Assembly (NCBI GenBank): GCA_045636125.1
Contig: JAZTWX010000042.1
Span: forward strand, 42,712 to 106,711
Direction of reading: 5' to 3'
Source of the DNA: HGM04593 sp045636125
Lineage (GTDB): Bacteria; Bacteroidota; Bacteroidia; Bacteroidales; Bacteroidaceae
DNA length: 64,000 bases
In this document: positions 6,650-15,391 of the stretch, piece by piece
Position numbering within the stretch: the stretch's first letter is position 1
Layout: the number at the start of each line of letters is the position of its first letter
Translations under genes and position numbers: made by a program
The notes under the pieces: model-generated
What the model was told of the DNA's origin: nothing
What the model saw: only the letters and a program-made list of their open reading frames with translations
Databases searched by the model: none

Positions 6650-8649
6650 TACTGCGCAGGGCACTCTTCCTCGTCGTTATTGCCGCGCTTGCGTGTCTGC
6701 TCCCCGCAGGGGCGCAGCTCAACACCGAGCGGGTGATGATAATAGGGCGCAATGCGCTCTATTTCGAGGATTATGTGCTCTCAATACAATACTTCAACAA
6801 GGTTATCGAGGCAAAGCCCTATCTGCACGAGCCCTATTTCTTCCGTGGCCTTGCGAAATTCTATCTCGATGACTACAAGGGTGCCGACGAGGATCTTACA
6901 AAAGCCATTGAAAAGAACCCTTACGTATCGCGCAGCTATCAGTTGCGCGGTATGTGCCGTGCAAAAAGCGACAGCCTGCCACTTGCCGTGGCCGATTTTC
7001 GCCGCGCAATAAAGTACGACCCGCAGAACCCTGTGCTGTGGCAGAATCTTGCAGCGACAATGATACAGGGGCAGGAGTGGGGTGGTGCCGCCTCGGTGGT
7101 CGATTCGCTTTTGCTCTTTTCGCCCCGCTACCTCACAGCCTATCTCATGCGCACCCACATTGCCGTGAAGCAGGGCGACACTCTCACTGCCTTGCGTATG
7201 GCCGATGAGGCTCTCTCTGTGGACGCCTTTTCGGCCGATGCCCATGAAATGCGGGCAGCCGTTAATGCGCAATATGCCCGTTACGAGGCAGCCGAGCGGG
7301 GGTACAATCGCGCGATAGAACTTTTCCCGTCGCGTGCGGGCAATTATGTGAACCGTGCCCTTGTGCGCTATCACCTGAACGACCTGCGCGGGGCAATGAA
7401 CGATTACGACAAGGCTCTCCATATTGAGCCCGGCAATTTCGTGGGGCACTACAACCGTGGTCTTTTGCGTATGCAATTAGGCGACGATAATAAAGCCATT
7501 GAGGATTTCGATTTTGTGCTGGGCGTGGACCCCGACAACACGATGGCGCGCTTCAACCGCGCTCTTCTGCTCGAGGAGACGGGTGATGTTGACGGCGCAA
7601 TAACCGATTACAGCCGCGTCCTTGCCGATTATCCCAATTTTGAATACGGTTACAGCCGCCGTGCGGCAGCGTTTCGCAAGGTCGGCAAGGTTGCAGCCGC
7701 CGAAAAAGACGAAGCGTGGCTGCTTGAGCGTGCAGCCCGTTCCGTTACAGCCTCGCAGGGTGGTGAAGAACCCTCCGAGGACAAAACCCGCAAACGCTCG
7801 GACCGCAACGTGAACAATTACAACCGAATGATTGCAGCCGATGACATTGACCGCGACTACATAAGCGAGTATCGCGGCAAGGTGCAGGACCGCAGCACCC
7901 CCGTGGAGCCCGAGCCAATGTTCGTGCTCACATACTACGAAGATGCCCGCGAGCTGCGCAACGGTGCTTTCTTTGCACCTCTCCTGCAATTGTCGGCCGA
8001 AAAAGCCTTCCCTGCCAAGCTGCTGATAACCAACCGCGAACGTGCTCTTGCTGCTCACGAGGTGAGCCGCCATTTTACAAGCATAAACAACCTCTCGCGC
8101 AATATTGCCGACAACCCTGCAGATTATTCAAACCGCCTTGCAAGAGCAATAGACTACTATCTTGTGCAGGACTTTTCATCGTCTATAGAAGACCTCGACG
8201 CTGCCGAGCAGGCGGGGCACACTCATTGGAGCCTTTACCTCACACGCGCCGTGGTGCGCTATAAAATGCTCGAAAGTGAGCACCTTGCGCAAATAAACGC
8301 CGCCACGCAGTTGCGTCCCAAACGCGACACGGGGCTGCCCAATCTCGACTACCGCCGCGTGAAAAGCGACCTCGACAAGCTCATTGAGCTTGCTCCCACT
8401 TTTTCTCACGCCTATTTTAACCGCGGGAACGTGTATGTGAAGTTGAGCGACTTCAAGTCGGCCGTGGTCGATTATACCGCCGCCATTGAGCTCGACGACA
8501 AATTTGCCGAAGCCTACTACAACCGCGGCCTTGCGCGCATATATCTGGGCGACAAGGAGCAGGGCTTTGCCGATTTGAGCAAGGCCGGAGAGCTTGGAAT
8601 ATATTCGGCCTACAATGTCATAAAAACCCACAACGGGCAGGCCGAATAG
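6646..8649 (+). CDS. Exported tetratricopeptide-repeat protein
   Basis: 667 residues. An N-terminal signal peptide (about residues 1-22, ending in LLPAGA) sends it to the periplasm or outer membrane. Roughly ten TPR units follow in two blocks, about 25-360 and 480-660; typical units read AIEKNPYVSRSYQLRG, HYNRGLLRMQLGDDNKAI and YYNRGLARIYLGDKEQGF. The blocks are joined by a charged, probably disordered segment around 370-420. TPR arrays are scaffolds, so a protein-interaction role in the envelope is likely; no enzymatic domain is visible. It is translationally coupled to def. Confidence 0.85.
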   Translation: MILRRALFLVVIAALACLLPAGAQLNTERVMIIGRNALYFEDYVLSIQYFNKVIEAKPYLHEPYFFRGLAKFYLDDYKGADEDLTKAIEKNPYVSRSYQLRGMCRAKSDSLPLAVADFRRAIKYDPQNPVLWQNLAATMIQGQEWGGAASVVDSLLLFSPRYLTAYLMRTHIAVKQGDTLTALRMADEALSVDAFSADAHEMRAAVNAQYARYEAAERGYNRAIELFPSRAGNYVNRALVRYHLNDLRGAMNDYDKALHIEPGNFVGHYNRGLLRMQLGDDNKAIEDFDFVLGVDPDNTMARFNRALLLEETGDVDGAITDYSRVLADYPNFEYGYSRRAAAFRKVGKVAAAEKDEAWLLERAARSVTASQGGEEPSEDKTRKRSDRNVNNYNRMIAADDIDRDYISEYRGKVQDRSTPVEPEPMFVLTYYEDARELRNGAFFAPLLQLSAEKAFPAKLLITNRERALAAHEVSRHFTSINNLSRNIADNPADYSNRLARAIDYYLVQDFSSSIEDLDAAEQAGHTHWSLYLTRAVVRYKMLESEHLAQINAATQLRPKRDTGLPNLDYRRVKSDLDKLIELAPTFSHAYFNRGNVYVKLSDFKSAVVDYTAAIELDDKFAEAYYNRGLARIYLGDKEQGFADLSKAGELGIYSAYNVIKTHNGQAE

Positions 8650-8708
8650 TTTATAGAGCCTTAAATGGTTTGTTTTTGTGAAATTACATCAAAAAATATT
8701 TGCGGGCA

Positions 8709-8739
8709 TTGCGGGTTATCCATTTTTCTTATATTTTTG
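8709..8739 (+). promoter_or_regulatory. Promoter of thrS
   Basis: TTG at 8709-8711, 20-bp spacer, TATTTTTG at 8732-8739, then 31 bp to the ATG. No T-box or leader peptide is visible in this short leader. Confidence 0.8.
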
Positions 8740-8770
8740 TGGCAACAAGAATAAAATAAAAAAACAGTAT

Positions 8771-10735
8771 ATGATAAAACTTATTTTCCCTAACGGAGAT
8801 GCACAGGAGTTTCAGCCCGAGGGTAAGTCTCTTATTGAGCTTATCTCTTCGATTGACCCCAAACTCCTCAACAGCGTGGTTGCCGCAAAAGTGGGCGGCA
8901 AGGTAATAGACCTGCGCGATGTAATCTCCACCGATTGCGATGTTGAACTCATTGGTATAGAGAGCAAGGAGGCGTTGCACGTTCTCCGTCACACAGCCAC
9001 ACACATTATGGCCGAGGCTGTAATGCACCTCTTCCCCGATGCAAAACTCACCATAGGCCCTGCAACCGACAGCGGCTTCTTCTACGATTTCGACTGCCCT
9101 CCCTTCTCAAAGGAAAACCTTGCCGAAATTGAAAAGGAGATGAAGAAAATCATAAAATCGAACCCACGCATCGAACGTAAGACAGTTACCCGTGCCGAGG
9201 CTATCGAAATTATGAAGGCAAAGAACGAGCCCTATAAACTCGAGCTCATCGATGCCATCCCCGAAGGCGAGAATATTACTATCTACTCGCAGGACGACTT
9301 TGTAGACCTCTGTATGGGTCCCCATTTGCTCAACACAAAGCTCATCAAAGGCTTCAAGTTGCTCTCTACCTCAACCGCATACTGGCGTGCCGACAAGAAC
9401 AATGCTTCTCTCGCCCGCATATACGGTACAGCGTTCTTCTCAAAAGAGGATCTCGAGGCGCATCTTGCCCATCTGGAGCACATCAAGAATATCGACCACA
9501 ACAAGATTGGTCGTGAAATGGAACTTTTCACCACGGTCGATGTTATCGGTCAGGGCTTGCCTCTTCTTATGCCCAAAGGCGCAAAAATTGTGCAGACACT
9601 GCAGCGCTGGATAGAGGATCTCGAGGATAACGAATGGGGTTATATACGTACAAAAACCCCTCTTATGGCAAAAAGCGACCTTTACAAGATTTCGGGCCAC
9701 TGGGATCACTACAAAGATGGTATGTTCGTTCTTGGCAATGAGGAGACCGACAAGGAGGTCTTTGCTTTGCGCCCTATGACCTGTCCCTTCCAATACTACG
9801 TATACAAGGCTACACAGCACTCTTACCGCGACCTTCCCTTGCGTTACAGCGAGACATCGACTCTGTTCCGTAACGAGGATTCGGGTGAGATGCACGGCCT
9901 CACACGTGTGCGCCAGTTCACAATCAGTGAGGGACACCTCATTGTGCGCCCCGACCAGATGGTTGAGGAGTTCAAGAAATGTCTTGCTCTTGCAAAGCAC
10001 GTAATGGTTACACTCGGCCTGCAGGACGATGTTACATACGTTCTTGCAAAGTGGAACCCCGAAAACCGTGCAAAATACATTGGCGACGCCGAGGTGTGGG
10101 AGGAGACACAGCAGCACATACGCGAAATGCTCACCGAACTCGAAATTCCTTTTGTCGAAGAGGTTGGCGGTGCAGCTTTCTATGGCCCCAAAGTGGATAT
10201 CAACGCCAAGAACGTATACGGCAAAGAGGATACAATGATTACAGTTCAGTGGGACCCCTTGCTTGCAGCGCAGTTCGATATGTTCTACATCGACCAGAAC
10301 GGCGAAAAGGTGCGCCCCTACATTATCCACCGTACAAGTATGGGCTGCTACGAGCGCACACTCGCCTGGCTCATTGAGAAATACGAGGGTAAGTTCCCCA
10401 CCTGGCTCTGCCCCGAGCAGGTTCGCGTGCTCCCTATTTCGGAAAAGTATGGCGACTACGCCCACAAAGTGGCCTACGAACTCAAAAAGAACGGCATTCT
10501 GTGCTCGGTCGACAACCGTTCCGAAAAGATAGGTTACAAGATTCGCGATGCACGCAGCAACCGCATCCCCTATATGCTTGTCCTTGGCCAGCAGGAGGAG
10601 GAGAACGGCACAGTGGCAGTGCGCAGCCGTTTCGCAGGTGACGAGGGCGTAAAACCCGTTGCAGAATTCATTGCTGCAATTTCCGAAGAGATTCGCACGA
10701 AGGCTATTCGCAAGGAAGAGGCTCCTGCAAATTGA
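8771..10735 (+). CDS. thrS: Threonyl-tRNA synthetase
   Basis: 654 residues. Domains in order: TGS (about 1-62, MIKLIFPNGDAQEF), the editing/second additional domain with HTATHIMAEAV, the class II catalytic core with RPMTCPFQYYVY (zinc ligand C338), motif 2 around RNEDSGEMHGLTRVRQF, motif 3 at MGCYERTLAWLIE, and the C-terminal anticodon-binding domain starting near CPEQVRVLPI. It charges tRNA-Thr with threonine and clears Ser-tRNA-Thr. I chose the ATG at 8771, which begins the TGS domain; an extension to 8678 would run through the promoter. A terminator follows at 10761. Confidence 0.97.
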   Translation: MIKLIFPNGDAQEFQPEGKSLIELISSIDPKLLNSVVAAKVGGKVIDLRDVISTDCDVELIGIESKEALHVLRHTATHIMAEAVMHLFPDAKLTIGPATDSGFFYDFDCPPFSKENLAEIEKEMKKIIKSNPRIERKTVTRAEAIEIMKAKNEPYKLELIDAIPEGENITIYSQDDFVDLCMGPHLLNTKLIKGFKLLSTSTAYWRADKNNASLARIYGTAFFSKEDLEAHLAHLEHIKNIDHNKIGREMELFTTVDVIGQGLPLLMPKGAKIVQTLQRWIEDLEDNEWGYIRTKTPLMAKSDLYKISGHWDHYKDGMFVLGNEETDKEVFALRPMTCPFQYYVYKATQHSYRDLPLRYSETSTLFRNEDSGEMHGLTRVRQFTISEGHLIVRPDQMVEEFKKCLALAKHVMVTLGLQDDVTYVLAKWNPENRAKYIGDAEVWEETQQHIREMLTELEIPFVEEVGGAAFYGPKVDINAKNVYGKEDTMITVQWDPLLAAQFDMFYIDQNGEKVRPYIIHRTSMGCYERTLAWLIEKYEGKFPTWLCPEQVRVLPISEKYGDYAHKVAYELKKNGILCSVDNRSEKIGYKIRDARSNRIPYMLVLGQQEEENGTVAVRSRFAGDEGVKPVAEFIAAISEEIRTKAIRKEEAPAN

Positions 10736-10760
10736 TAAAACGGGAGTGGTTGACAATAGT

Positions 10761-10788
10761 AGGGTGGGCTTTTGCTCACCCTCATTTT
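10761..10788 (+). terminator. Terminator after thrS
   Basis: AGGGTGGGC pairs with GCTCACCCT around a TTTT loop, then CATTTTT. Confidence 0.7.
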
Positions 10789-10885
10789 TCTCCGCTTTAC
10801 TGCCCGTTTACCTGTTTGTGCTCCCTTTTTTCAAAAAAAATAGAAAAAAAGAGCAAAACCTCTTCTTTATGTGATAAATAAGTAG

Positions 10886-10893
10886 TAAATTTG
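10886..10893 (+). promoter_or_regulatory. -7 box upstream of infC
   Basis: TAAATTTG matches the -7 consensus; the -33 region is only T-rich. The leader to the ATG at 10956 is about 60 nt. Confidence 0.6.
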
Positions 10894-10955
10894 CGACGAT
10901 TTTTTTACGCATGGTGTAAAAAGCAATATTTTAAGCACTTTATCAAACAAAATTA

Positions 10956-11546
10956 ATGAAGAACGATAACCTTAAGAACCAATATCGTATTAATGAACAA
11001 ATTCGTGCAAACGAGGTGCGCATTGTGGGCGACGACGTTGAATCAATGGTACTTCCCTTGCACAAGGCATTGAACCTTGCCGAAGAAAAAGGGCTCGACC
11101 TTGTTGAAATATCACCCTCGGCCAACCCTCCCGTTTGTCGTTTGATAGAGTACTCAAAGTTCTTGTACCAGCTTAAAAAACGCCAGAAAGAGCAGAAGGC
11201 CAAGCAGGTGAAGATTGATGTGAAAGAGATTCGTTTCGGTCCTCAAACCGACGATCACGACTACAATTTCAAGCTCAAGCACGCAATCAGCTTCTTGCAG
11301 GACGGCGACAAAGTAAAGGCTTATGTCTTTTTCAAAGGTCGCTCAATCCTCTTCAAGGAGCAGGGAGAAATCCTCTTGTTGCGTTTCGCTAAAGACCTGG
11401 AAGATTACGGTAAGCTCGATATGATGCCCGTTCTCGAAGGTAAGCGAATGACAATTATGGTGTCGCCCAAAAAGGCAGCTCCCGCAAAGAAAGAGAAGCC
11501 CGCTCGTCCCGAGGCTCCCCGTACCAATGAAGAAAAAAGCGAGTAG
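10956..11546 (+). CDS. infC: Translation initiation factor IF-3
   Basis: 196 residues. The N domain begins near YRINEQIRANEVRIVGDD, with GLDLVEISPSANPPVCRLIEY before the linker; the C domain contains KEIRFGPQTDDHDYNFK and ends near MTIMVSPKK. A basic Ala/Pro/Lys tail of about 25 residues follows. IF-3 binds the 30S subunit and checks initiator tRNA and start codon. This infC uses ATG rather than the rare AUU of enterobacteria, so AUU-based autocontrol is not expected. It heads the conserved infC-rpmI-rplT operon. Confidence 0.97.
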   Translation: MKNDNLKNQYRINEQIRANEVRIVGDDVESMVLPLHKALNLAEEKGLDLVEISPSANPPVCRLIEYSKFLYQLKKRQKEQKAKQVKIDVKEIRFGPQTDDHDYNFKLKHAISFLQDGDKVKAYVFFKGRSILFKEQGEILLLRFAKDLEDYGKLDMMPVLEGKRMTIMVSPKKAAPAKKEKPARPEAPRTNEEKSE

Positions 11547-11595
11547 TGTTGTATAGTACGCTACCGATAAATATTAACTAATAATTTTTTATAAA

Positions 11596-11793
11596 ATGCC
11601 AAAAGTTAAAACTAACTCCGGTGCCAAAAAAAGATTCGCTCTTACCGGAACAGGTAAAATTAAAAGAAAACATGCTTTTCACAGTCACATCCTGACTAAG
11701 AAAACAACAAAGCAGAAGAGAAACCTCGTACACGTTGCTATGGTAGACCCTGCTAATGTTAAGAGTGTTAAGGAATTGTTGTCATTGCGTTAA
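11596..11793 (+). CDS. rpmI: 50S ribosomal protein L35
   Basis: 65 residues, highly basic. The start MPKVKTNSGAKKRFALTGTG and the segment KRKHAFHSHILTKKTTKQKRN are diagnostic of bL35. It sits in the large ribosomal subunit. Flanking infC (49-bp gap) and rplT (78-bp gap) confirm the call. Confidence 0.98.
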   Translation: MPKVKTNSGAKKRFALTGTGKIKRKHAFHSHILTKKTTKQKRNLVHVAMVDPANVKSVKELLSLR

Positions 11794-11808
11794 GTATTGT
11801 ATTATTAA

Positions 11809-11871
11809 CCGAATGTATTAGCTTTAAGCCCGTTAAAATGGACGGCGCTAACATTCAAAAGAATTAAAACT
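11809..11871 (+). promoter_or_regulatory. Inverted repeat in the rpmI-rplT spacer
   Basis: GAATGTATTAGC and GCTAACATTC are complementary apart from a 2-nt bulge and could form a stem ending about 15 nt before the rplT ATG. In other phyla L20 represses this operon by binding a leader structure; this hairpin is a candidate site but is unproven. Confidence 0.35.
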
Positions 11872-12219
11872 ATGCCAAGATCAGTAAATCACGTTGCTTC
11901 AAGAGCAAGAAGAAAGAAAATTTTAGGTTTGACCAGAGGTTACTTTGGTGCAAGAAAAAATGTGTGGACAGTAGCCAAGAACACTTGGGAGAAAGGTCTC
12001 ACCTATGCGTTCCGCGACCGTCGTAACAAGAAACGCGAGTTCCGCGCTTTGTGGATTCAGCGTATCAATGCAGCAGCTCGTCTCGAGGGTATGTCATACT
12101 CACAGTTGATGGGTGCATTGCACAAAGCAGGTATCGAGATTAACCGTAAGGTTCTTGCCGACCTCGCTATGAACAATCCCGCAGCCTTCAAAGCTATCGT
12201 GGACAAGGTTAAGAACTAA
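11872..12219 (+). CDS. rplT: 50S ribosomal protein L20
   Basis: 115 residues. MPRSVNHVASRARRKKIL, the long basic helix with RGYFGARKNVWTVAKN, and RDRRNKKREFRALWIQRINAA are diagnostic of bL20. It is an early 23S rRNA assembly protein and, in other bacteria, the translational repressor of its own operon. Last gene of infC-rpmI-rplT, closed by a strong terminator at 12238. Confidence 0.98.
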   Translation: MPRSVNHVASRARRKKILGLTRGYFGARKNVWTVAKNTWEKGLTYAFRDRRNKKREFRALWIQRINAAARLEGMSYSQLMGALHKAGIEINRKVLADLAMNNPAAFKAIVDKVKN

Positions 12220-12237
12220 TTAACCGTTTTTTAATAG

Positions 12238-12275
12238 AAAGCAGCCGAGAAATTTCTCGGCTGCTTTGTTTTTAT
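12238..12275 (+). terminator. Terminator of the infC-rpmI-rplT operon
   Basis: AAAGCAGCCGAGAAA pairs perfectly with TTTCTCGGCTGCTTT, followed by GTTTTTAT. Confidence 0.9.
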
Positions 12276-12359
12276 ATTGTAGTTATTGATGTGCAATATG
12301 TTCGATTGTAGTTAAAAATGTGATATTGATTAAAAATGGTAAAAAAACGGCGGCAATAG

Positions 12360-12390
12360 TTGCTTGTGTATAAAAAAAGAATTAAGTTTG
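12360..12390 (+). promoter_or_regulatory. Promoter of the structured ncRNA
   Basis: TTG at 12360-12362, 20-bp spacer, TAAGTTTG at 12383-12390. The base-paired 5' end of the RNA begins about 6 bp after the box, exactly where transcription should start. Confidence 0.85.
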
Positions 12391-12395
12391 TATAG

Positions 12396-12581
12396 GTTTT
12401 GCTGTACGGGCGACTGGGAAACTCATCAAATTTATCTGAAAACCGAGATATGCTTCATTATCCAATGGCGGGCCACAACCTTCGGGTAGCTTTAGAGAGC
12501 CGGTGGATTACAAAGGATTAGGGCACTCAAATCTTATTCACTCGGAGTTTCATCGTTCTCGTCGTGCAGCAAAACTTTTTT
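12396..12581 (+). ncRNA. Bacteroidales-1 / 6S-like structured RNA
   Basis: About 186 nt with no reading frame. A 12-bp closing stem joins the two ends (GTTTTGCTGTAC at 12396-12407 with GTGCAGCAAAAC at 12564-12575) and is followed by six T. Inside, GAAACTC (12418-12424) pairs with GAGTTTC (12545-12551). The apical part has a 10-nt stem, ATCCAATGGC (12460-12469) with GCCGGTGGAT (12499-12508), and a UUCG tetraloop hairpin at 12478-12487. A rod with large internal loops, its own promoter, a terminator and a place right after rplT fit what I recall of the Bacteroidales-1 motif, thought to be the 6S RNA of this order. 6S RNA binds RNA polymerase holoenzyme. The family call rests on synteny and shape, not on a covariance search. 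Confidence 0.72.
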
Positions 12582-12586
12582 GTTCT

Positions 12587-12615
12587 ATAGTCTCCAATTT
12601 GGGGACTATTTTTTT
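12587..12615 (+). terminator. Second terminator behind the ncRNA
   Basis: ATAGTCTCC pairs with GGGGACTAT around AATTT, followed by a run of T. It backs up the closing-stem terminator of the ncRNA. Confidence 0.8.
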
Positions 12616-12639
12616 GTATCCGGCAGATGGGTGCAAAAA

Positions 12640-12695
12640 GGGAGTGACTGTTTGTCACTCCCGGTAGAAAGGGTGGCTGGCCACCCTTTTGTTTT
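12640..12695. terminator. Double hairpin, bidirectional
   Basis: GGGAGTGAC/GTCACTCCC (12640-12662) and AAAGGGTGG/CCACCCTTT (12668-12688). The second is followed by a T run on the plus strand; the first is followed by a T run when read on the minus strand, where it would end the acyltransferase gene. Confidence 0.7.
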
Positions 12696-12711
12696 TTTTG
12701 TTGGAAAAGTG

Positions 12712-13734
12712 TTATTTACACTCGAATGAGTGGGTGTAGTATTTCACGCCGCCAATGTCGAGTTTGTACTTCTCGTCGCCGCGTGAAAGGTCGAGCTCTT
12801 TTATTGTGCCACCGGCAGCAAGCTGTTTAAGTGTTTCGCACAACAGAATGTACCCGGGCGAGTAGAACTTGTAGTCTATATCTATTGCGAGGCGCGGCAC
12901 AACCACGGTACTGTGTCCTCTGTCGGTAATGCCACTGAAGAAGCCTGCAGCCTTGCCGTCGATATAAAGGATGGCGTGGAAGGCGTTGTCGAGCGAGAAG
13001 AGCGATAGTGTGTCGTGCTTTATGTGGTTGTATTTGAATTTTCTTATTGTTGTTTCAATGGGTTTGGGCTTTTTGTATTTTGTGAAGAGGCGTTTGAGGT
13101 AAAGAGCCATTATTTCGTTGCGCTCTTTCTTGCCCAGCTTGTCGGCGCCGTCGAATATCTTGAGTTCGTAGCTTTTGCCGTCGCGGTTCAGGCGGTTGTA
13201 CGCTGTTCTGATATTTTGGCGGTTAGACGAGGAGAGGGTGGCGAAAAGGTCTTCGAACTTTTCGGGTACGGGAATTGTGACGCACACCGTAGTGGCCTTC
13301 TCTGGGTACTTGTCGGCTCTCTTTGTGAGGTAGCTGTAGAGTGGGTTGTTGGGTTTTACACGGTTGATATTTAACAGGTTGCCTGTCTTGCTGAAGATGG
13401 CATCGAGGCACGCATCCTTGGTGGCTTCGTCGAGTGCAGGGTCGCATATGCAGCCTGCCGCACCGCTGCCTTGTATGTCGCACAGCAGGTTGTATTTGTT
13501 GAAGATTCGCTTTTTGAGCGGCATAATCATTAGCATCTTGCCATCTTTGTCGCTTACGCACATAATTCTGGCTGTGTACTTTATGGCCCAGAAACGGTAG
13601 AAGTTATATATGAATTTCGAGTACTTGTAGTACAGAAAGGGCGAAACGCTTGCATCGTTTTCCCATTTTTCCCAGTTCTCCTTTACCTTTTTGTTGTAGA
13701 TGGATAGTTTTTCAACTATTAAATTCGGCTTCAT
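12712..13734 (-). CDS. BioF2-like / FemAB-type acyltransferase
   Basis: 340 residues, no signal peptide. The C-terminal block LDLSRGDEKYKLDIGG, preceded by a segment ending in SPGYILLCETLK, matches the GNAT-like Acetyltransf_6 (BioF2/CelD, FemAB-related) family. These proteins move an acyl or aminoacyl group onto an acceptor, often in cell-envelope or polysaccharide modification. The N-terminal half is more variable. It is followed on the same strand by terminator hairpins, and upstream lie GH20 and mltG genes (32-bp gap), which suggests a cell-wall context. The substrate is unknown. Confidence 0.65.
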   Translation of the reverse strand: MKPNLIVEKLSIYNKKVKENWEKWENDASVSPFLYYKYSKFIYNFYRFWAIKYTARIMCVSDKDGKMLMIMPLKKRIFNKYNLLCDIQGSGAAGCICDPALDEATKDACLDAIFSKTGNLLNINRVKPNNPLYSYLTKRADKYPEKATTVCVTIPVPEKFEDLFATLSSSNRQNIRTAYNRLNRDGKSYELKIFDGADKLGKKERNEIMALYLKRLFTKYKKPKPIETTIRKFKYNHIKHDTLSLFSLDNAFHAILYIDGKAAGFFSGITDRGHSTVVVPRLAIDIDYKFYSPGYILLCETLKQLAAGGTIKELDLSRGDEKYKLDIGGVKYYTHSFECK

Positions 13735-13765
13735 ATCTTTTGTGGCTTTTTAGTTGTTGCAGTTG

Positions 13766-15391
13766 CTACCTGCGTGGTACAATTTCAAATGGAACACGCA
13801 CCGATACTCCTTTTTTCATCAGGTTGGTGATGTTGGGGTATATGCGCTCCTTGAAGCTGTCCCAGCTGCGTTTCGGCATCTGTGTCCAGCCGGCCTCGGC
13901 GAGTGCGAGAGCACGGGGAAAGGCCATATATGTCACGCGGTTGATGTCGCGTATGGCTTCGCTCCACAGCGTGCCCATAATGCCTATGATGTGGCTTTGT
14001 TCCTTTTGTGGGAGTCCATAGCCGGGGTCGAGCTTGTATGTCGTCTCGAGTGTTGTCACGGGCATTCCCCAGTTGTTCCATTCGGGGAGGTCGCCGTTGT
14101 ATTGCGGGTAGTCGAGGTAAGCGTGCTCGCCGGGTGCCATAATGAGTTTGTGCCCGTTCTTGCGTGTGAGCTCAATGCATTTTGGGGTGAGGGCGTTGCG
14201 CCACGTTACTAGCGTTACGTCGGCGGGGTAGGGGAAGAGGTAGTCGTTGGCCGGTGGCCATATGTTGTCGAGCTCGCACCACATTACAGGCTCCTTGCCG
14301 TAACTGCGTATAATGTCAATCATTTTACCGAAAAATATGTTCATTAGCTCCTCGGGGCTGTTGTAACCGCTCTTTTCCATCAGCTCGAGGCAGTCGGGGC
14401 ATTTTGCCCAATTCTCCTTCACTGCAGCCTCGTCGCCTCCAATGTGTATGCGTTTCGAGGGAAAAATTCCGGCAATCTCACGGAATATGTTGGCGTAAAT
14501 GGAGTATGCATCGTCGCTGCAGGCGCACAACATCATATTTGTGGTGGAGCCTAAGTGCTTTTCTTCGTTGCGGCGGAATGTGCAGCCAATGTGCGGGTAG
14601 GCGCAGAGAACTGCAACCGAGTGTCCGGGAATATCGAGTTCGGGGATGACTTCAATGCCTCGCTGTGCGGCGTACCGAATAATGTCCTTAAGCTCTTCTT
14701 GTGTGTAGAAACCGTTGTCGGGGCCGTTGTTGCCGCCCTGTTTGTTGCGGAAGGCTCCCTTCTCTGTGAGCCTTGGGTGGCTCTTTATCTCCACTCTCCA
14801 GCCTTGGTCGTCGGTGAGATGAATTTGTAGCACGTTGTATTTGTAGCGCGCCATCTGGTCTATGAAGAACTTTACATCCTCTACGGGGAGAAAGTGACGT
14901 GCAACATCCAACATTATGGCACGGAACCCGTAGCGTGGCTCGTCGTCGATGCTTAAGCAGGCAATCTTCTTGTTTACGGTGTTCACATAGTCGCCCAGCA
15001 GAATCTGGTCGAGTGTTTGTGTGGCGCGCAGAATGGCAATTTCGGTAGCGCCTTTTATTGTTATGCCTTTTTTTGTAACCTGCAGTGTGTAATGTTCTTC
15101 ACCTGTTAGCGTGGTGTCTTTTTCCACCTTTATGTGCGCACCTTTTTTGTTTGTAACAGTGGGTGCTATGCCTATGTGCTCCTCAATTGTGCGCTGTATT
15201 TCCTTAATGTAAAAGCAGTCCTGCGGCAGGTTGGTTGCAATGGTGCACTTTGCGGGTAGTGTGAAAGTGTTGCCGCGCGGGCATACTGTCACGCTGTTGG
15301 GCATTGGGACGAGCGCTGCGGTGGGCGATTGTGCAAGCGCTGCGGTTGCAATGCTCGCAAAGGCAATTAATAAGGTGATAATTCTTTTCAT
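13766..15391 (-). CDS. Beta-N-acetylhexosaminidase, GH20
   Basis: 541 residues. A signal peptide (about 1-20, ending ATAALAQ) exports it. Residues 25-140 form the usual GH20b domain; the GH20 barrel follows, with YGFRAIMLDVARHFLP, HLTDDQGWRVEI and the catalytic Asp-Glu pair D320-E321 in HIGGDEAA. In GH20 the Glu is the acid/base and the neighbouring Asp orients the substrate N-acetyl group. It removes terminal GlcNAc or GalNAc from glycans in the periplasm or outside. Its start overlaps the stop of mltG by 4 bp, so it is translationally coupled to a murein enzyme; both murein and host glycans are plausible substrates. Confidence 0.93.
   Translation of the reverse strand: MKRIITLLIAFASIATAALAQSPTAALVPMPNSVTVCPRGNTFTLPAKCTIATNLPQDCFYIKEIQRTIEEHIGIAPTVTNKKGAHIKVEKDTTLTGEEHYTLQVTKKGITIKGATEIAILRATQTLDQILLGDYVNTVNKKIACLSIDDEPRYGFRAIMLDVARHFLPVEDVKFFIDQMARYKYNVLQIHLTDDQGWRVEIKSHPRLTEKGAFRNKQGGNNGPDNGFYTQEELKDIIRYAAQRGIEVIPELDIPGHSVAVLCAYPHIGCTFRRNEEKHLGSTTNMMLCACSDDAYSIYANIFREIAGIFPSKRIHIGGDEAAVKENWAKCPDCLELMEKSGYNSPEELMNIFFGKMIDIIRSYGKEPVMWCELDNIWPPANDYLFPYPADVTLVTWRNALTPKCIELTRKNGHKLIMAPGEHAYLDYPQYNGDLPEWNNWGMPVTTLETTYKLDPGYGLPQKEQSHIIGIMGTLWSEAIRDINRVTYMAFPRALALAEAGWTQMPKRSWDSFKERIYPNITNLMKKGVSVRVPFEIVPRR

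Noticed and set aside
8740..8770. T-box or leader peptide upstream of thrS
   Set aside because: The leader is only about 30 nt and has no Thr codon run, specifier loop or terminator.
9440..10756. A 438-codon open frame on the minus strand, opposite thrS
   Set aside because: thrS is certain by homology; the antisense frame is cysteine/histidine-rich with no domain pattern and arises from codon bias of the sense gene.
12396..12581. Riboswitch (for example cobalamin or SAM) in the 12.4-kb region
   Set aside because: Nothing downstream on the same strand could be controlled; the next gene is convergent. Own promoter, closing stem and terminator fit a free-standing RNA better.
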